Source: Candidatus Jettenia ecosi
GTDB taxonomy: Bacteria > Planctomycetota > Brocadiia > Brocadiales > Brocadiaceae
Length of the DNA stretch: 64,000 nucleotides
Reading direction: 5' to 3'
Assembly: GCA_005524015.1 (NCBI GenBank)
Contig: SULG01000008.1
Coordinates: forward strand, 1-64,000
Position numbers and translations under genes: made by a program. The notes under the pieces were generated by a model. It ran no database searches. It saw only the letters and a list, made by a program, of their open reading frames with translations, and was not told where the DNA came from. This document shows positions 49,209-59,635 of the stretch, piece after piece; position 1 is the first letter of the stretch, and each line of letters begins with the position of its first letter.

Positions 49209-50543
49209 TTATGTAATATTCATGGTTATCAGAAATTCAGCGTTGGTTTTTGTCTTTGCCAATCTATTCTTGAGTAGTTCCATTGCTTCTGTAGGATTCA
49301 TCTCATTCAATACTTTTCGGAGTACCCACATGCGTTTTAGCTCTTCGGTATTTACAACCAATTCTTCTTTTCGAGTTCCAGACCGTGTTATATCAATAGC
49401 AGGGAATAATCTGCGATCCGCTAACTTCCTGTCCAAATGCAGTTCCATGTTGCCTGTGCCTTTAAACTCTTCAAAAATAACTTCATCCATTCTGCTTCCC
49501 GTATCGACCAATGCTGTTGCAACGATGGTGAGACTGCCACCTTCTTCAATGTTTCTTGCCGCACCAAAAAACCTCTTAGGTTTTTGGAGTGCACTGGCAT
49601 CCACACCACCAGAAAGAATTTTTCCACTATGGGGAACCTCAGTGTTGTATGCCCTTGCCAGACGAGTAATGGAATCGAGTAAAACGACAACGTCTTTGCC
49701 ATATTCCACCATTCGTTTTGCCTTTTCAATTACCATTTCAGCTACCTGGATATGCCGGCTTGCAGGTTCATCAAAGGTAGAACCAATGACTTCCGCATCA
49801 ACAGACCGATCCATATCTGTTACTTCTTCTGGTCTTTCATCAATTAAAAGAATAATTAAATAAACCTCTGGATGGTTCTTCCTAACACTATTGGCAATTT
49901 TCTGTAACAATACTGTTTTACCAGTGCGAGGTGGCGCAACAATGAGACCTCTTTGTCCTTTTCCAATAGGGGTAACCAGATCCATAATCCTTGTTTCAAG
50001 CTCTGAAGACTCTTTTTCAAGAAAAAGTCTTTCTGTTGGGTGTAAAGGAGTCAGATCGTCAAAAATAATCTTTTCTCCCATAATCTCCGGGTTTTCAAAA
50101 TTGATGGCTTCTACCCGAAGTAGGGCAAAATACCGTTCTGTGTCCTTCGGGGGCCTGATCTGGCCAGATACTATAGCGCCTGTTCGTATACCAAATCTGC
50201 GGATCTGCGATGGGGAGATATAGATATCATCCGGGCAGGGCAGATAGTTGTAATCAGGTGATCTCAAAAATCCAAATCCTTCCGGAAGCACCTCCACAAC
50301 GCCTTCACCATACATGAGTCCATTCTGATTAACCCTTTCTTTGAGAATCTTAAAGATCAGGTCTTGTTTCTTCATCCCTGTATACTCTTTAATGCCTTCT
50401 TTCCTTGCTGTTTCTTGTAATTCCTTAATAGTCATCTTTTGTAGTTCTGTAATATGCATTTCACCACGTTTAATTTCTTCATATTTTTCATTGGTTTCTT
50501 GATCTACAATGACAGATTCTTTTTTACCGTTTGCTACTGCCAT
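49209..50543 (-). CDS. rho: Transcription termination factor Rho
   Basis: This 444-residue hexameric RNA helicase ends transcription. It has an N-terminal SAP-like Rho domain ([15 protein letters not shown]), a cold-shock RNA-binding domain ([22 protein letters not shown]), Walker A APPRTGKT and Walker [17 protein letters not shown]. The frame opens at 50597, inside coaE, but the ATG at 50543 has a perfect AAGGAGGG and gives the natural start MAVANGKK. It ends the polA-coaE-rho unit. Confidence 0.95.
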   Translation of the reverse strand: MAVANGKKESVIVDQETNEKYEEIKRGEMHITELQKMTIKELQETARKEGIKEYTGMKKQDLIFKILKERVNQNGLMYGEGVVEVLPEGFGFLRSPDYNYLPCPDDIYISPSQIRRFGIRTGAIVSGQIRPPKDTERYFALLRVEAINFENPEIMGEKIIFDDLTPLHPTERLFLEKESSELETRIMDLVTPIGKGQRGLIVAPPRTGKTVLLQKIANSVRKNHPEVYLIILLIDERPEEVTDMDRSVDAEVIGSTFDEPASRHIQVAEMVIEKAKRMVEYGKDVVVLLDSITRLARAYNTEVPHSGKILSGGVDASALQKPKRFFGAARNIEEGGSLTIVATALVDTGSRMDEVIFEEFKGTGNMELHLDRKLADRRLFPAIDITRSGTRKEELVVNTEELKRMWVLRKVLNEMNPTEAMELLKNRLAKTKTNAEFLITMNIT

Positions 50544-50569
50544 ACAACTTTCCCTCCTTAACTTTTCAA

Positions 50570-51181
50570 TTAAATTTCTTCTATATAACGTTGCCAAAAT
50601 TCTTTCACTTGCCTAAAAGTGTTATCAATGGTTGAATTATTATCAATGATGTAGTCTGCCTTTTTTTTCTTATCCTCCAAATCCATTTGGAATCGTTCCC
50701 TTTTTTCTAATTCTTCCCGAGGCCAACGCCGGCTGGTTTGACTTCGTTCCAATCTATGGTTTTTGCCAGTATTTATAAAGATAACGAAATCACATACCAG
50801 GGAAAGATCCGATTCTTCTAATAATGCCGCATCGATTATGATAGCCTTTCGCCTTCCCCGCTTTTCTATTTCATCAATTCTCAATTTTATCTGATCAATA
50901 ACAGCCGGATGTAAGATGCCGCAGAGAGCATCTAAGCATGTCTTATCTTGAAATACCACTTCTGCAAGGCGTGCGCGATCAATCTTCCCGTAGGTATCCT
51001 GAATGCTATTCCCAAATCTTTCTGTAATCTTATTTTTGAATTCTTTGATAAGGATTAGTCTATGGCATATCTCATCAGCGTCTATGTATTCAGCTCCTAA
51101 TGAGGCAAGCATACGGCCTATTGTGCTCTTCCCACTTGATATGCCACCGGTTATGCCAATGATCTTAGGCCTGAGGTTCAT
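50570..51181 (-). CDS. coaE: Dephospho-CoA kinase
   Basis: This 203-residue P-loop kinase performs the last step of coenzyme A synthesis. [13 protein letters not shown] (Walker A), YIDADEICH, and the lid region with RSQTSRRWP are present. Its ATG overlaps the polA stop by 4 bases, and rho begins 26 bases after it ends. Confidence 0.93.
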   Translation of the reverse strand: MNLRPKIIGITGGISSGKSTIGRMLASLGAEYIDADEICHRLILIKEFKNKITERFGNSIQDTYGKIDRARLAEVVFQDKTCLDALCGILHPAVIDQIKLRIDEIEKRGRRKAIIIDAALLEESDLSLVCDFVIFINTGKNHRLERSQTSRRWPREELEKRERFQMDLEDKKKKADYIIDNNSTIDNTFRQVKEFWQRYIEEI

Positions 51182-53843
51182 TCTGCTTCCATCCAGTTTT
51201 TTCCGGTTTTTATGTTTACCTTGATCGGAACGTTCAACGTAACCGCATTACTCATTTCCTCCTGGATCATGGAACGTGTTAATGTTAAGGCATTCTCTTT
51301 TACCTCGAAGAGTAGTTCATCATGTATTTGAAGTAGCATCTTTGCTTCATATCCACCGCGTATTAATTTGGTGTGAATTTTATTCATAGCAACTTTTATG
51401 AGATCGGCTGCAGAGCCCTGGATGATCGTATTAACAGCAATGCGCTCTGCAAGGTTCCTTCGTTTTTTATTTTCAGAATTGAGGTCAGGTATAGATCGTT
51501 TTCTGTTAAAGAGTGTTTTTACGTATCCGCAACTCCTTGCTTTTTCTAAGACCGTATCTTTAAACCGCTTGACACCGTGATACAGACTAAAATAGGCGTT
51601 AATAAAATCATGAGCATCTTTTAAGGATAACCCTGTATCTCTGGAAAGCCCATACTCATTGAGTCCATAAATAATTCCAAAATTAATTGCCTTCGCATTT
51701 CTTCTCATTTCCGATGTTACTTGTTCTATCGGGATACCACAAATGGCTGATGCAACAGATACATGGATATCCTTATCCTGCTGGAATGCTGTCACCAACG
51801 CTGTATCATCAGAAAAGTGTGCGAGTATACGTAATTCAATTTGTGAATAATCAGCGGATAAAAATACACTGTCCTTTTCGCAAGGGATAAAAGCACTTCG
51901 AATCTGCCTTCCAATATCTGCCCGAATTGGAATATTTTGAAGATTCGGTTCACTACTACTCAGTCGTCCGGTAGCTGTTACCGTTTGATTAAATGTTGTA
52001 TGTACTCGACCGGTAGTTTCATGTATCATATTTGGCAAGGCGTCAACATAGGTATTCTTTAGCTTTATAAGTTGCCTGTATTCCAGCACTAATTTAGGTA
52101 ATGGATGATGCCAGGCAAGCGTGGTAAGTACATTTGCGTCAGTTGATAAACCAGTCTTTGTACGCCTTAATTGTGGTAATTCAAGCTTCTCAAAGAGAAT
52201 TTCACTCAATTGTTTGGGAGATCCAATATTGAACTCCTGATTGGCAGAAGTATAAATTTCTTTTTCGAATTGCTGTAACCTCGTAGTTAAACTATCAGAC
52301 ATCTTGTGTAAGATAGCAGCATCTACACATATCCCGTTCCATTCCATATTGGCTAAAGCGTAAATTAAAGGAATTTCTACCATTTGGAATAAATGCCATA
52401 ACCCTTGTTTTTTGAGAAGAGGTTCCATGAGGTTAGCCAGCCGGAATGTAACATCAGCATCCTGACAGGCATATTGGCAGACCTTATTAATATCTACCTG
52501 GTCCATAGTAATTTGTTCTTTCCCAAGACCAATTAATTCCGAGATGCTTATTGTCTTATAAGATAAATATTCCAATGCGATATCATCCAGATTGTGATTT
52601 CTTTTAATAGGATTAAGAAGGTATGAGGCAATCATGGAGTCGAATACTATTCCCTGCAATAGAATAGTATTATTTTTGAGTACCAGGAGATCATATTTAA
52701 TATTTTGTCCGACTTTCTTAATGTTTTCATCTTCTAAAATGGTTCGGATTTTGGGAAGTACAGTACCAGGATTCAAACATTCAATTCCTTCTGGCCCCAT
52801 GAAAGGTATATAATATGCCTCTTTTGGCTGCCAGGAGAATGAAATACCTACGATGTGCGCTTTAAGAGGATTGATATTGGTTGTCTCCAAATCTACAGCA
52901 AATATCCTTTGTTTTATCAATTGATCAAAAAATTCATCAAACCTTTCAGGGGTATTTATGAGTTTGTAGTGTGTTTCCTCGGTTTTTGCCGTTGCAACCA
53001 TATCCGTCAGAAGTGAATTAAATCCAAACTTCATAAACAATTTTTTTAGTTTTGTATTTTCAATGTTATGAAACTTACAAGTATCCATATTGATTTGAAG
53101 AGGGATATTACTATGAAGTCTGATAAGATTTTGAGAAAGCCTGGCTTGGTCTGTAAATAATCTTAAATTCTCTTGCCTCTTCTTTCCGGATATATGGTCG
53201 ACATTGGCAAGGATAGATTCTAAGGATCCCCATTTTTGGATAAGTTCTAATGCTGTTTTGTTGCCAATACCGGGCACTCCAGGTACATTATCTACTACAT
53301 CTCCTGAAAGAGCCAGAACATCCACTACCTGATCTGGACGTATACCTTTTTCTTTAAGGAGAACCTCCTGGTCAATCATTATGTTTTTTTTATATTAAAT
53401 ATTCTTACCTGTGGGCTTAATAATTGTTCCATGTCTTTATCTGAAGTTACTATAACAATTTCGACAGGTTTATCGGACAGCTTTTGTACAAGAGAGCTAA
53501 TTATATCATCCGCCTCATATCCTTTAGCAGCGTAAATAGGTATATGATATGCTCTGATTATCTGATAAATTAAAGGAATTTGTATCTGTAATTCATCGGG
53601 TGTCGGTTTACGGTTTGCTTTATACTCACGATAACTCATGTGTCTGTGAGTAATCCACTTTGTATCAAAGACCGCAACTATATATTCAGGGCGATGCTCC
53701 CTAAGTAACTTTTGTAGTATCCTGGTGAATCCATATACTGCATTTACCGGTTTTCTATCAGGAGTTGTAAGCTTTGCCGTAATAGCATAATAAGCTTGAT
53801 AGCAATGTGAATGTCCATCTATGATAAAGAATCGCTCTGGCAT
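51178..53843 (-). CDS. polA: DNA polymerase I, with a one-base frame break
   Basis: The intact gene codes for about 888 residues with a 5' nuclease, a 3'-5' exonuclease (FAVDLETTNINP with intact Asp-Glu) and a polymerase domain (RNAKAINFGIIYGLN, LLQIHDELLFEV). The first 154 codons (53843-53379) hold the nuclease start, including KGYEADDIIS and VTSDKDMEQLL, and stop after IKKT. The rest resumes in another frame as IMIDQEVLLKEKGI. The switch lies in a run of eight A (T at 53384-53391 on the plus strand) and needs a -1 shift; one more A would give a seamless RIFNIKKNIMIDQ. I annotate one gene and treat a homopolymer error as likeliest. Confidence 0.92.
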
Positions 53844-54364
53844 CTGGATTAAGATAACGGCTTTTAATTTGTTCTGGAATCATTCCGAATAAGACATGCA
53901 ATTGCTGGCAAGACTAATAGAGGTGATGCACCTTAAAAATTTATTTATAATTTATTTCTTTAAAATGTGGAAAACTAAGCACAATTGAGATTCTGAATTG
54001 TTAATTCACGATCTTGAAAAATACCAGAATAAACATATGCAAAGGAAAGGTTAGCTTTAACTTATACTAACTTTAGGCTGGACATTCATCATCAACCACA
54101 TTAAAGAAACGCTATGTCAGAATGGTACCATCTTATAAAATTATTGTCAAGCCAAAATTAATGAAATTATCTTAAAAAGCATCCTTTTAAATTTTGAGCT
54201 TAGTAAGGTAAATTACGAAAATGTTTGTTTATGAGAAATACAGGAATATTTCTTGAAAATTTTTGCCAGAGGTGTTATTCTTTATTCGTTAACTAAGGCT
54301 ACAAAGTTAAAGTTATTGTAAGTATCTTCCGAAAATCATCATTTCTGAGGCAAGTAGGACTAGT
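53844..54364. other. Spacer between polA and tRNA-Met
   Basis: About 520 AT-rich bases between divergent units. No gene or repeat is recognised. Promoters for polA (minus) and the tRNA (plus) must lie here but are not distinct enough to name. Confidence 0.4.
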
Positions 54365-54440
54365 GGCGGTGTAGCTCAGATGGTAGAGCAGCGGACTCAT
54401 AAGCCGCGCGTCGGGGGTTCGATTCCCTCCACCGCTACCA
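54365..54440 (+). tRNA. tRNA-Met (anticodon CAU)
   Basis: A 76-base cloverleaf with encoded CCA. The acceptor stem GGCGGTG pairs with CACCGCT (G-U at the end), the D arm is GCTC/GAGC, the anticodon CAT is at 54398-54400 in loop CTCATAA, and the T arm has TTCGATT. The last anticodon-stem pair is A-G instead of a Watson-Crick pair. It has no three-pair G-C initiator pattern and its acceptor end is paired, so it is an elongator Met or, if modified to lysidine, Ile2. Confidence 0.93.
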
Positions 54441-54541
54441 AATCTAATAAAATAATTCCTCTCATAGTACTTCCTTTTCTGTAGCGAGTTGAATAATAAA
54501 TTTTATAGTATTTTACTAAAAAACAGGAGAATATCTGCAAT

Positions 54542-55630
54542 ATGGGTTTAAACTGCGGTATCGTTGGATTGCCAAATGTTGGGAAATCTACGATTTTTAA
54601 TGCGTTAACATCAGCCAAAGCTACCTCGGCAAATTATCCCTTTTGTACCATTGATCCCAACGTGGGTATAGTTGCCGTGCCGGATCAACGTCTGGAGAAA
54701 ATAGCTAAGATAATTCCTACGGAAAAAATTGTTCCTACGACTGTTGAATTTGTGGATATAGCTGGTTTAGTAAAAGGGGCGAGTCAGGGAGAGGGATTGG
54801 GAAATCAATTTTTGGGCCATATTAAAAGCGTTAATGCTATTCTCCATGTGGTACGTTGTTTTGACAAAAGTGATATTATTCATATTGAAGGAGGGGTTCA
54901 TCCGATCAGGGATATTGAAATTATCAACACGGAACTGATTCTGGCCGATATGGAGACAGTAGAAAAGCGATTGGTTAAAAATGAAAAGCTGGTGAAAACA
55001 GGAGATAAAAACATTATTGCTTCTCTTGACGTACTAAAAAAGGTCAGAGAAGGTTTGAATAATAACAAACTTGTCAGATTGTTAGTTTTAACAGATGAGG
55101 AAAAAAAGCATATTGAAGATTTGCATTTAATGACAGCAAAACCGGTGTTATATGTCATTAATATCTTTGATCTTGAAAAGGATAAACAATATATCGATAG
55201 AGTTACTGATTTTGCAAGACAAGAGAATTCTAAGTGTGTTGTCATTTCAGGGGATATTGAATCGGAGATTGCCCAGATGGAGCCTTCCGAAAGAAAGACC
55301 TATTATGAAGAGATGGGAATAGGAGAGTCGGGATTGGAAAAATTGATTCGGGAAACTTATAGTCTGTTAGGTCTGATTACCTACTTTACGGCTGGCCCAA
55401 AAGAGGTAAAGGCTTGGACAATTAAACAAGGTATTAAAGCGCCACAGGCTGCTGGAGTGATACATTCTGATTTTGAACGTGGTTTTATCTGTGCAGAGAC
55501 ATACAATTATAATGATCTTGTTGTTTTGGGTTCAGAGCAAAAGGTAAAAGAAAAAGGCCTTTTAAGACTTGAGGGAAAGGAATATATTGTGAAAGATGGA
55601 GATATTATGCATTTTAGATTTAATGTATAA
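54542..55630 (+). CDS. ychF: Ribosome-binding ATPase YchF
   Basis: This 362-residue OBG-family P-loop protein binds ATP and ribosomes. G1 is GLPNVGKST, G3 is DIAGLVKGAS, and the C-terminal TGS domain (TIKQGIKAPQAAGVIHSDFERGF) is complete. AGGAG lies 11 bases before the ATG. It follows the tRNA by 100 bases. Confidence 0.95.
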   Translation: MGLNCGIVGLPNVGKSTIFNALTSAKATSANYPFCTIDPNVGIVAVPDQRLEKIAKIIPTEKIVPTTVEFVDIAGLVKGASQGEGLGNQFLGHIKSVNAILHVVRCFDKSDIIHIEGGVHPIRDIEIINTELILADMETVEKRLVKNEKLVKTGDKNIIASLDVLKKVREGLNNNKLVRLLVLTDEEKKHIEDLHLMTAKPVLYVINIFDLEKDKQYIDRVTDFARQENSKCVVISGDIESEIAQMEPSERKTYYEEMGIGESGLEKLIRETYSLLGLITYFTAGPKEVKAWTIKQGIKAPQAAGVIHSDFERGFICAETYNYNDLVVLGSEQKVKEKGLLRLEGKEYIVKDGDIMHFRFNV

Positions 55631-55768
55631 AAGATTACGTAAGGCATTGTTAACTCTCTGTTATAGATAATGCTGGATATATACACACATGAGTTGTATA
55701 TTAGCCATCTAAAATAATTGCGTTATTACTATTGACAGTAATAATTTAGAAAGTATAATTTGCAGCTT

Positions 55769-56467
55769 ATGAAGGATGAGAAGAAACGTCCTACGATTAA
55801 ACAGCTTCCTGCCCACGAGCGTCCCAGAGAAAGACTTATCCAAAATGGTGATGAACATTTAACAGATGCCGAACTCTTAGGAATTATTATTCGCGATGGC
55901 ACCTCTCATTATAGCGCCGTTGATTTAGCCCAAAAGCTCCTTTCTGAGTATGGTGACTTTCGAAAATTAAGCTTAATCTCTATTGGTGAATTGTGCGAGG
56001 TGAAGGGAATAGGCCCGGCCAGGGCCGCACAGATCAAGGCATCGCTTGCTATTGCTAAACGTTTTTCTACTATTTCTATAAAACCTTCCCAACAATTTAA
56101 GTGTAGTAAAGATATTTTTTGTCATTTTCATGAACAATTACGAGGAAGAAAGCAAGAAATATTCTTAGTTATTTTACTTGATAATAAAAATCGTATCATC
56201 AAAGAATTAACTATCTCTTCTGGTTGTTTAACATCCAGTATTGTCCATCCGAGGGAGGTGTTTAACCCAGCAATCAGAGAGTCAGCATTCTCCGTAATAT
56301 TTGTACATAATCACCCTTCCGGTGATCCAGAACCTAGTAAAGAGGATATCCAAATAACCCATCGATTGTTAGAAGCAGGGAATATAATTGGTATAAAAAT
56401 TTTAGACCATATTATTATAGGTAATGAGTGTTTTGTAAGTTTTAAAGATAGAGGTATCATAGCTTAA
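55769..56467 (+). CDS. radC: RadC-family JAB/MPN protein
   Basis: This 232-residue protein has an N-terminal helix-hairpin-helix segment (ELCEVKGIGPARAAQIKASL) and a C-terminal JAMM metalloprotease-type domain with VHNHPSGDPEPSKEDI. The His-x-His and Asp ligands are intact. It was named for DNA repair, but its true role is unsettled. The ATG at 55769 is preferred over a TTG three codons earlier. Confidence 0.9.
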   Translation: MKDEKKRPTIKQLPAHERPRERLIQNGDEHLTDAELLGIIIRDGTSHYSAVDLAQKLLSEYGDFRKLSLISIGELCEVKGIGPARAAQIKASLAIAKRFSTISIKPSQQFKCSKDIFCHFHEQLRGRKQEIFLVILLDNKNRIIKELTISSGCLTSSIVHPREVFNPAIRESAFSVIFVHNHPSGDPEPSKEDIQITHRLLEAGNIIGIKILDHIIIGNECFVSFKDRGIIA

Positions 56468-56776
56468 GAATAGTTTTTAGTAATTGCAGCTTAGATATGA
56501 AAACAACAATACAATAAAATCCTACAATTGGATATAACAGATAAGTGTATTAATGAAGGTGGCCTATATACTATAAAATTATGTATTGCTGTATAAGTAA
56601 AATTTATTTTTCCTTGACATTCAATAGTGTTTGCTATAAGAATATTAATGTTTCGGTAAGATGACTTTCTGCTAAAGTATTATAGGGCAAGACCTGAATG
56701 ATCAAGGTAAAGCAAAGTATTGATTTAAATTTAGAGAAAATTCTAATCTTCTTAAGCGATCTATCGATTAAAGCCT
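56468..56776. other. AT-rich spacer before the peptide-modification cassette
   Basis: About 310 bases without a gene. It holds the promoter at 56614-56640 and a leader of roughly 130 bases to the first cassette gene. Confidence 0.5.
56614..56640 (+). promoter_or_regulatory. Probable promoter of the peptide-modification cassette
   Basis: A perfect TTGACA box, 15 bases, then TATAAG. The spacer is a little short. It is the only clear promoter upstream of the HPr-kinase-like gene. Confidence 0.4.
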
Positions 56777-57589
56777 ATGGACAATAATTTGAATTTAGTA
56801 TTTGGGAAAAAATGCTTTTCTATTTCCTTTTTAGATAGGGAAATGGAGGAGGCAATGAAGGGATGTATTTATCTCTCAAAGACCACACGAAAGCATGATT
56901 ATTTGTTTAAAATAGGATATCAAGATAATGGAGATATGATTAAAGATTGCAAATTTCTTTATTTTAAAGGAGAAAAATGGTGTAACTATATTTCTAAAGA
57001 TGGTGAGATTCAGATACTTTTTCCAAAGAATGATACTTTTTCAAATCCCATACGTATCCTTGCATTTTTATATAGTGCATTTTATAAATTGGGGCAAATT
57101 GATGGAAGAAAAGATAATAGCTTTTTGATTCATGCGGCAGGTTTACTAAGGCAGGGAAAGGGCTTTATCTTTACTGGAGAATCCGGAGCAGGCAAGACTA
57201 CTGTTTCAAAGTTATCTTCTCCTGAGGCAGAAATTCTTTCTGATGAATCAATTGTAGTATCTGAAGATCATAGGAATTATTGGATATCACAAGGGCCGAT
57301 AAGGACTGAAATAACAACGTTAAATGATACAATGGTAAATCTTTGTGCTATTTTTATCTTAGTACAAGACAAGGTAAACTCATTAAGAAGGTTAAACGGG
57401 GCAGAGATGGGCCATAAACTCATGGATAATATTATTTATGTAAATCTTTCTGCAGGTATTAGGCGGGTAGATTTCCTTGCAGAAAAATTGAGATTTGTTA
57501 ATGCTATCAGTAATTGTGTACCTGTATATGAATTAAGATTTACTAAAGATAAAACTTTTTGGAAAGAAATTGAACGTATAGGCCTTTAA
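56777..57589 (+). CDS. HPr-kinase-like ATPase of a peptide-modification cassette
   Basis: This 270-residue protein has a Walker A motif FTGESGAGKTT (around 133-142) and the acidic ILSDESIVV segment (Asp156, Glu157), arranged as in the C-terminal domain of HPr kinase. It lacks the HPrK N-terminal domain and is not next to HPr or PTS genes. Relatives occur with PqqD-type proteins, and in some lasso-peptide clusters (paeninodin type) such a kinase phosphorylates the C-terminal Ser of the precursor. The candidate precursor in this cluster ends in Ser, which makes that role attractive but unproven. The first 110 residues match nothing I recognise. Confidence 0.8.
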   Translation: MDNNLNLVFGKKCFSISFLDREMEEAMKGCIYLSKTTRKHDYLFKIGYQDNGDMIKDCKFLYFKGEKWCNYISKDGEIQILFPKNDTFSNPIRILAFLYSAFYKLGQIDGRKDNSFLIHAAGLLRQGKGFIFTGESGAGKTTVSKLSSPEAEILSDESIVVSEDHRNYWISQGPIRTEITTLNDTMVNLCAIFILVQDKVNSLRRLNGAEMGHKLMDNIIYVNLSAGIRRVDFLAEKLRFVNAISNCVPVYELRFTKDKTFWKEIERIGL

Positions 57590-57656
57590 GAAGGATAGCA
57601 TTTTAATGGTTTAAGTAATCGGAAATAAATCTCTCTTTAATTCTAAGGAATATTCT

Positions 57657-57935
57657 ATGATTGTGAAAAGTAAATTTCCCTGTCGTGATGAGCAATGTAT
57701 GTGGCGGGTTGTAGAGAACGAAGCTATTATCTTCTCTGAAGAAGGGCAATGGCTTCATCAATTAAATGATATGGGAACTGAAATTTGGAGTATGTGTGAT
57801 GGGACATTAAATTTTGCTGAAATCACTGAGAAAATATGTGATAAGTTCGATGTTGAAAGAGAAGTAGCCGAGAAGGATCTCCAATCCTTTATTGATGAAC
57901 TTTCTAAAAAAGCACTAATTACGTTAAAAGAATAA
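57657..57935 (+). CDS. PqqD-family peptide chaperone (RiPP recognition element)
   Basis: This 92-residue protein is a winged-helix PqqD domain: a beta-hairpin (VVENEAIIFSEEGQWLHQLN), then NDMGTEIWSMCDGTLNFAEITEKI and a second helix pair. PqqD domains bind the leader of a peptide and present it to a modifying enzyme, usually a radical SAM protein. One is encoded just downstream. AAGGA precedes the ATG. It lies 67 bases after the kinase-like gene. Confidence 0.85.
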   Translation: MIVKSKFPCRDEQCMWRVVENEAIIFSEEGQWLHQLNDMGTEIWSMCDGTLNFAEITEKICDKFDVEREVAEKDLQSFIDELSKKALITLKE

Positions 57936-58049
57936 GGAATTATTTATAATGAAGTGTATGAAAAAGATACTAAGAAGTTTGGTTTTCGGTAAATATTTTT
58001 AATTTGGTGTACTTTAATGGCTAAATAATTACAAAGAGTAGGATACAAT

Positions 58050-59112
58050 ATGCAAGAAAACATGATAGATCAAATTCAGCAAAAATATTTTGATCGTAAT
58101 CTTCCCTGGATAGTTCATTGGGAGCTAGTCTACGGATGTAATTTAAAATGCCAGCATTGTTATACCTTTCATGAGGAAAGAAAGAACTATCTCTCTCTAC
58201 CCCAAATGGCAAAAATAATCCAGCAGTTAAAGGAGATGGGAACAGTGTTTTTGACATTGTCCGGAGGAGAACCTTTTGTTAGAGATGATATTATGGATAT
58301 CATCGAGATGGTGCGTAGGGAATTTTTTTGTGATCATCCTTTCAAATGCTACATTAATTGATTCTTTCAAGGCGAAAAGATTGAAAGAGCTTAATGTAAC
58401 TCAAGTAGAAGTAAGCCTTTATGCTATGGATGAGAAGATCCATGATTCGATAACAGGCATAAAAGGGTCGCATGTGCAAACAATGGAGGGAATACATCGT
58501 TTAAAGGAAGAAGGGGTGAGCGTAAGGATAAAATGCACTATAATGGAACAGAACTACGCAGAATATACTAAAATAGGAGAGTTTGCAAAAAAGTTAGGAA
58601 TTCGTTTTTCTTCAAGTCCTGTTGTAAGCCCTCGGTTAGATGGGTCTCAGGATACCTATGAATATTGTACCGACCCGGAAAATCTTCGATCTTATTTTTT
58701 ACAATGGGGAAAAGAGAATAAAGAAAAATATAAAGATTTTAAAGAATCGCCTTCTGTTCCTTTAGATAAATCATTTATTTGTAGCGCTGGCCGTACGTCT
58801 TGTGCCATAACACCTGATGGATACCTTAAACCTTGTACAATGCTTCCAGTAAAATTGGGAAACTTACTTGAGAAGAGCTTTAAAGAATTATGGCAAGTTA
58901 AACCAAAAAGACTTGTAAAAGATATCAGAGATGCTAAGATGAGCGACTTTTCTAGTTGTAAGGAATGCAAATGGAATCATTTATGTTCACCGTGTCCAGG
59001 CGTAAATTACCTTGAGACTGGTAATATGTTTACTGTGGCTGAAGGATATTGCAATAAGGTGAAATCTATCATGAATGAATTAGATATAGAAAGTAACGTA
59101 GGGAAACATTGA
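58050..59112 (+). CDS. Radical SAM/SPASM peptide-modifying enzyme, with a one-base frame break
   Basis: The intact protein would have about 353 residues. CNLKCQHC (Cys30, Cys34, Cys37) binds the [4Fe-4S] cluster that cleaves SAM, followed by LTLSGGEPFV. The C-terminal SPASM region has the Cys pattern CSAGRTSC, then KPCTM, CKECKWNHLCSPC and a last YC, for further clusters. Such enzymes build thioether or carbon bonds in ribosomal peptides. The frame breaks in a T7 run at 58323-58329; deleting one T joins RREFF to VIILSNATLID without a gap. The first frame stops at 58361 and the second runs to 59112. It sits between the PqqD gene and the candidate precursor. Confidence 0.87.
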
Positions 59113-59161
59113 TCATAACCAGACCGGAAGAATCTTATCGAAATTTAATGATAGATCATTT

Positions 59162-59184
59162 TTAACGGAAAAATGATCACACGC
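59162..59184. repeat. Left arm of the inverted repeat flanking the precursor gene
   Basis: TTAACGGAAAAATGATCACACGC is inverted relative to 59464-59486, matching at 21 of 23 positions (differences are one base at the end and one in the T-run). The left arm also folds on itself with bases just upstream (GATCATTTTT / AAAAATGATC). Confidence 0.8.
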
Positions 59185-59251
59185 AATAAGTAATTGAAAT
59201 ACTTATTAAGCCTGATAGTGGTTATAAAAGCGCCTAGAAAGGAGCGAAAAT

Positions 59252-59416
59252 ATGGAGAATTTAAAAGTATCAACAAAGCAAAGTTACAAGAAACCTTCGA
59301 TTAAGTCTGAGCAATTAGAGATGAATGTATTGGCAAATCATGGTGCTACATGTTGTTGTTCTGGAAAATCACAGAGTAGCTTTATTCAAAACGCTGTAAG
59401 CAACTGGGTAAGCTAA
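59252..59416 (+). CDS. Candidate RiPP precursor peptide (54 residues)
   Basis: This small gene was not called before because of its size. AAGGAG lies seven bases before the ATG, the best ribosome binding site of the cluster. The product starts MENLKVSTKQSYKKPSIK, is charged and leader-like, and has YxxPxI, as in leaders bound by PqqD-type domains. The second half reads VLANHGATCCCSGK, then QSSFIQNAVSNWVS. Three consecutive Cys suit thioether formation by the adjacent radical SAM enzyme, and the C-terminal Ser suits a kinase. No homologue is known to me, so the role rests on context. Its place inside an inverted repeat is unusual. Confidence 0.7.
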   Translation: MENLKVSTKQSYKKPSIKSEQLEMNVLANHGATCCCSGKSQSSFIQNAVSNWVS

Positions 59417-59463
59417 CTTTTAGCCATTATTCGGGCGATAAGTGTTTTGGTTAGTTTTTATTG

Positions 59464-59486
59464 ACGTGTGATCATTTTTTCGTTAA
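59464..59486. repeat. Right arm of the inverted repeat flanking the precursor gene
   Basis: ACGTGTGATCATTTTTTCGTTAA, inverted partner of 59162-59184. It starts 47 bases after the stop of the candidate precursor and could also act as its terminator or as an operator. Confidence 0.8.
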
Positions 59487-59635
59487 GTGAGAAATTCCGT
59501 TAAAGTAGTAAATTTAGAGATAATCGTAGTAGTATTATATATCTGTAAGATAGCATTCCTAAGATAATCTTTCGTGCAAGTTTGTGTTGATAATCTAGCA
59601 TATATCCAAATACCCTACTTAGCAATTTTCACATC

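Noticed and set aside
49222-49863. Plus-strand open frame (213 codons) opposite rho
   Set aside because: Shadow of the conserved rho gene; Ser-rich, no family match.
57950-58003. 17-codon frame MKCMKKILRSLVFGKYF between the PqqD and radical SAM genes, as a possible second precursor
   Set aside because: Short and basic with one Cys and no core-like segment; ribosome binding site is modest. The gene at 59252 is far better.
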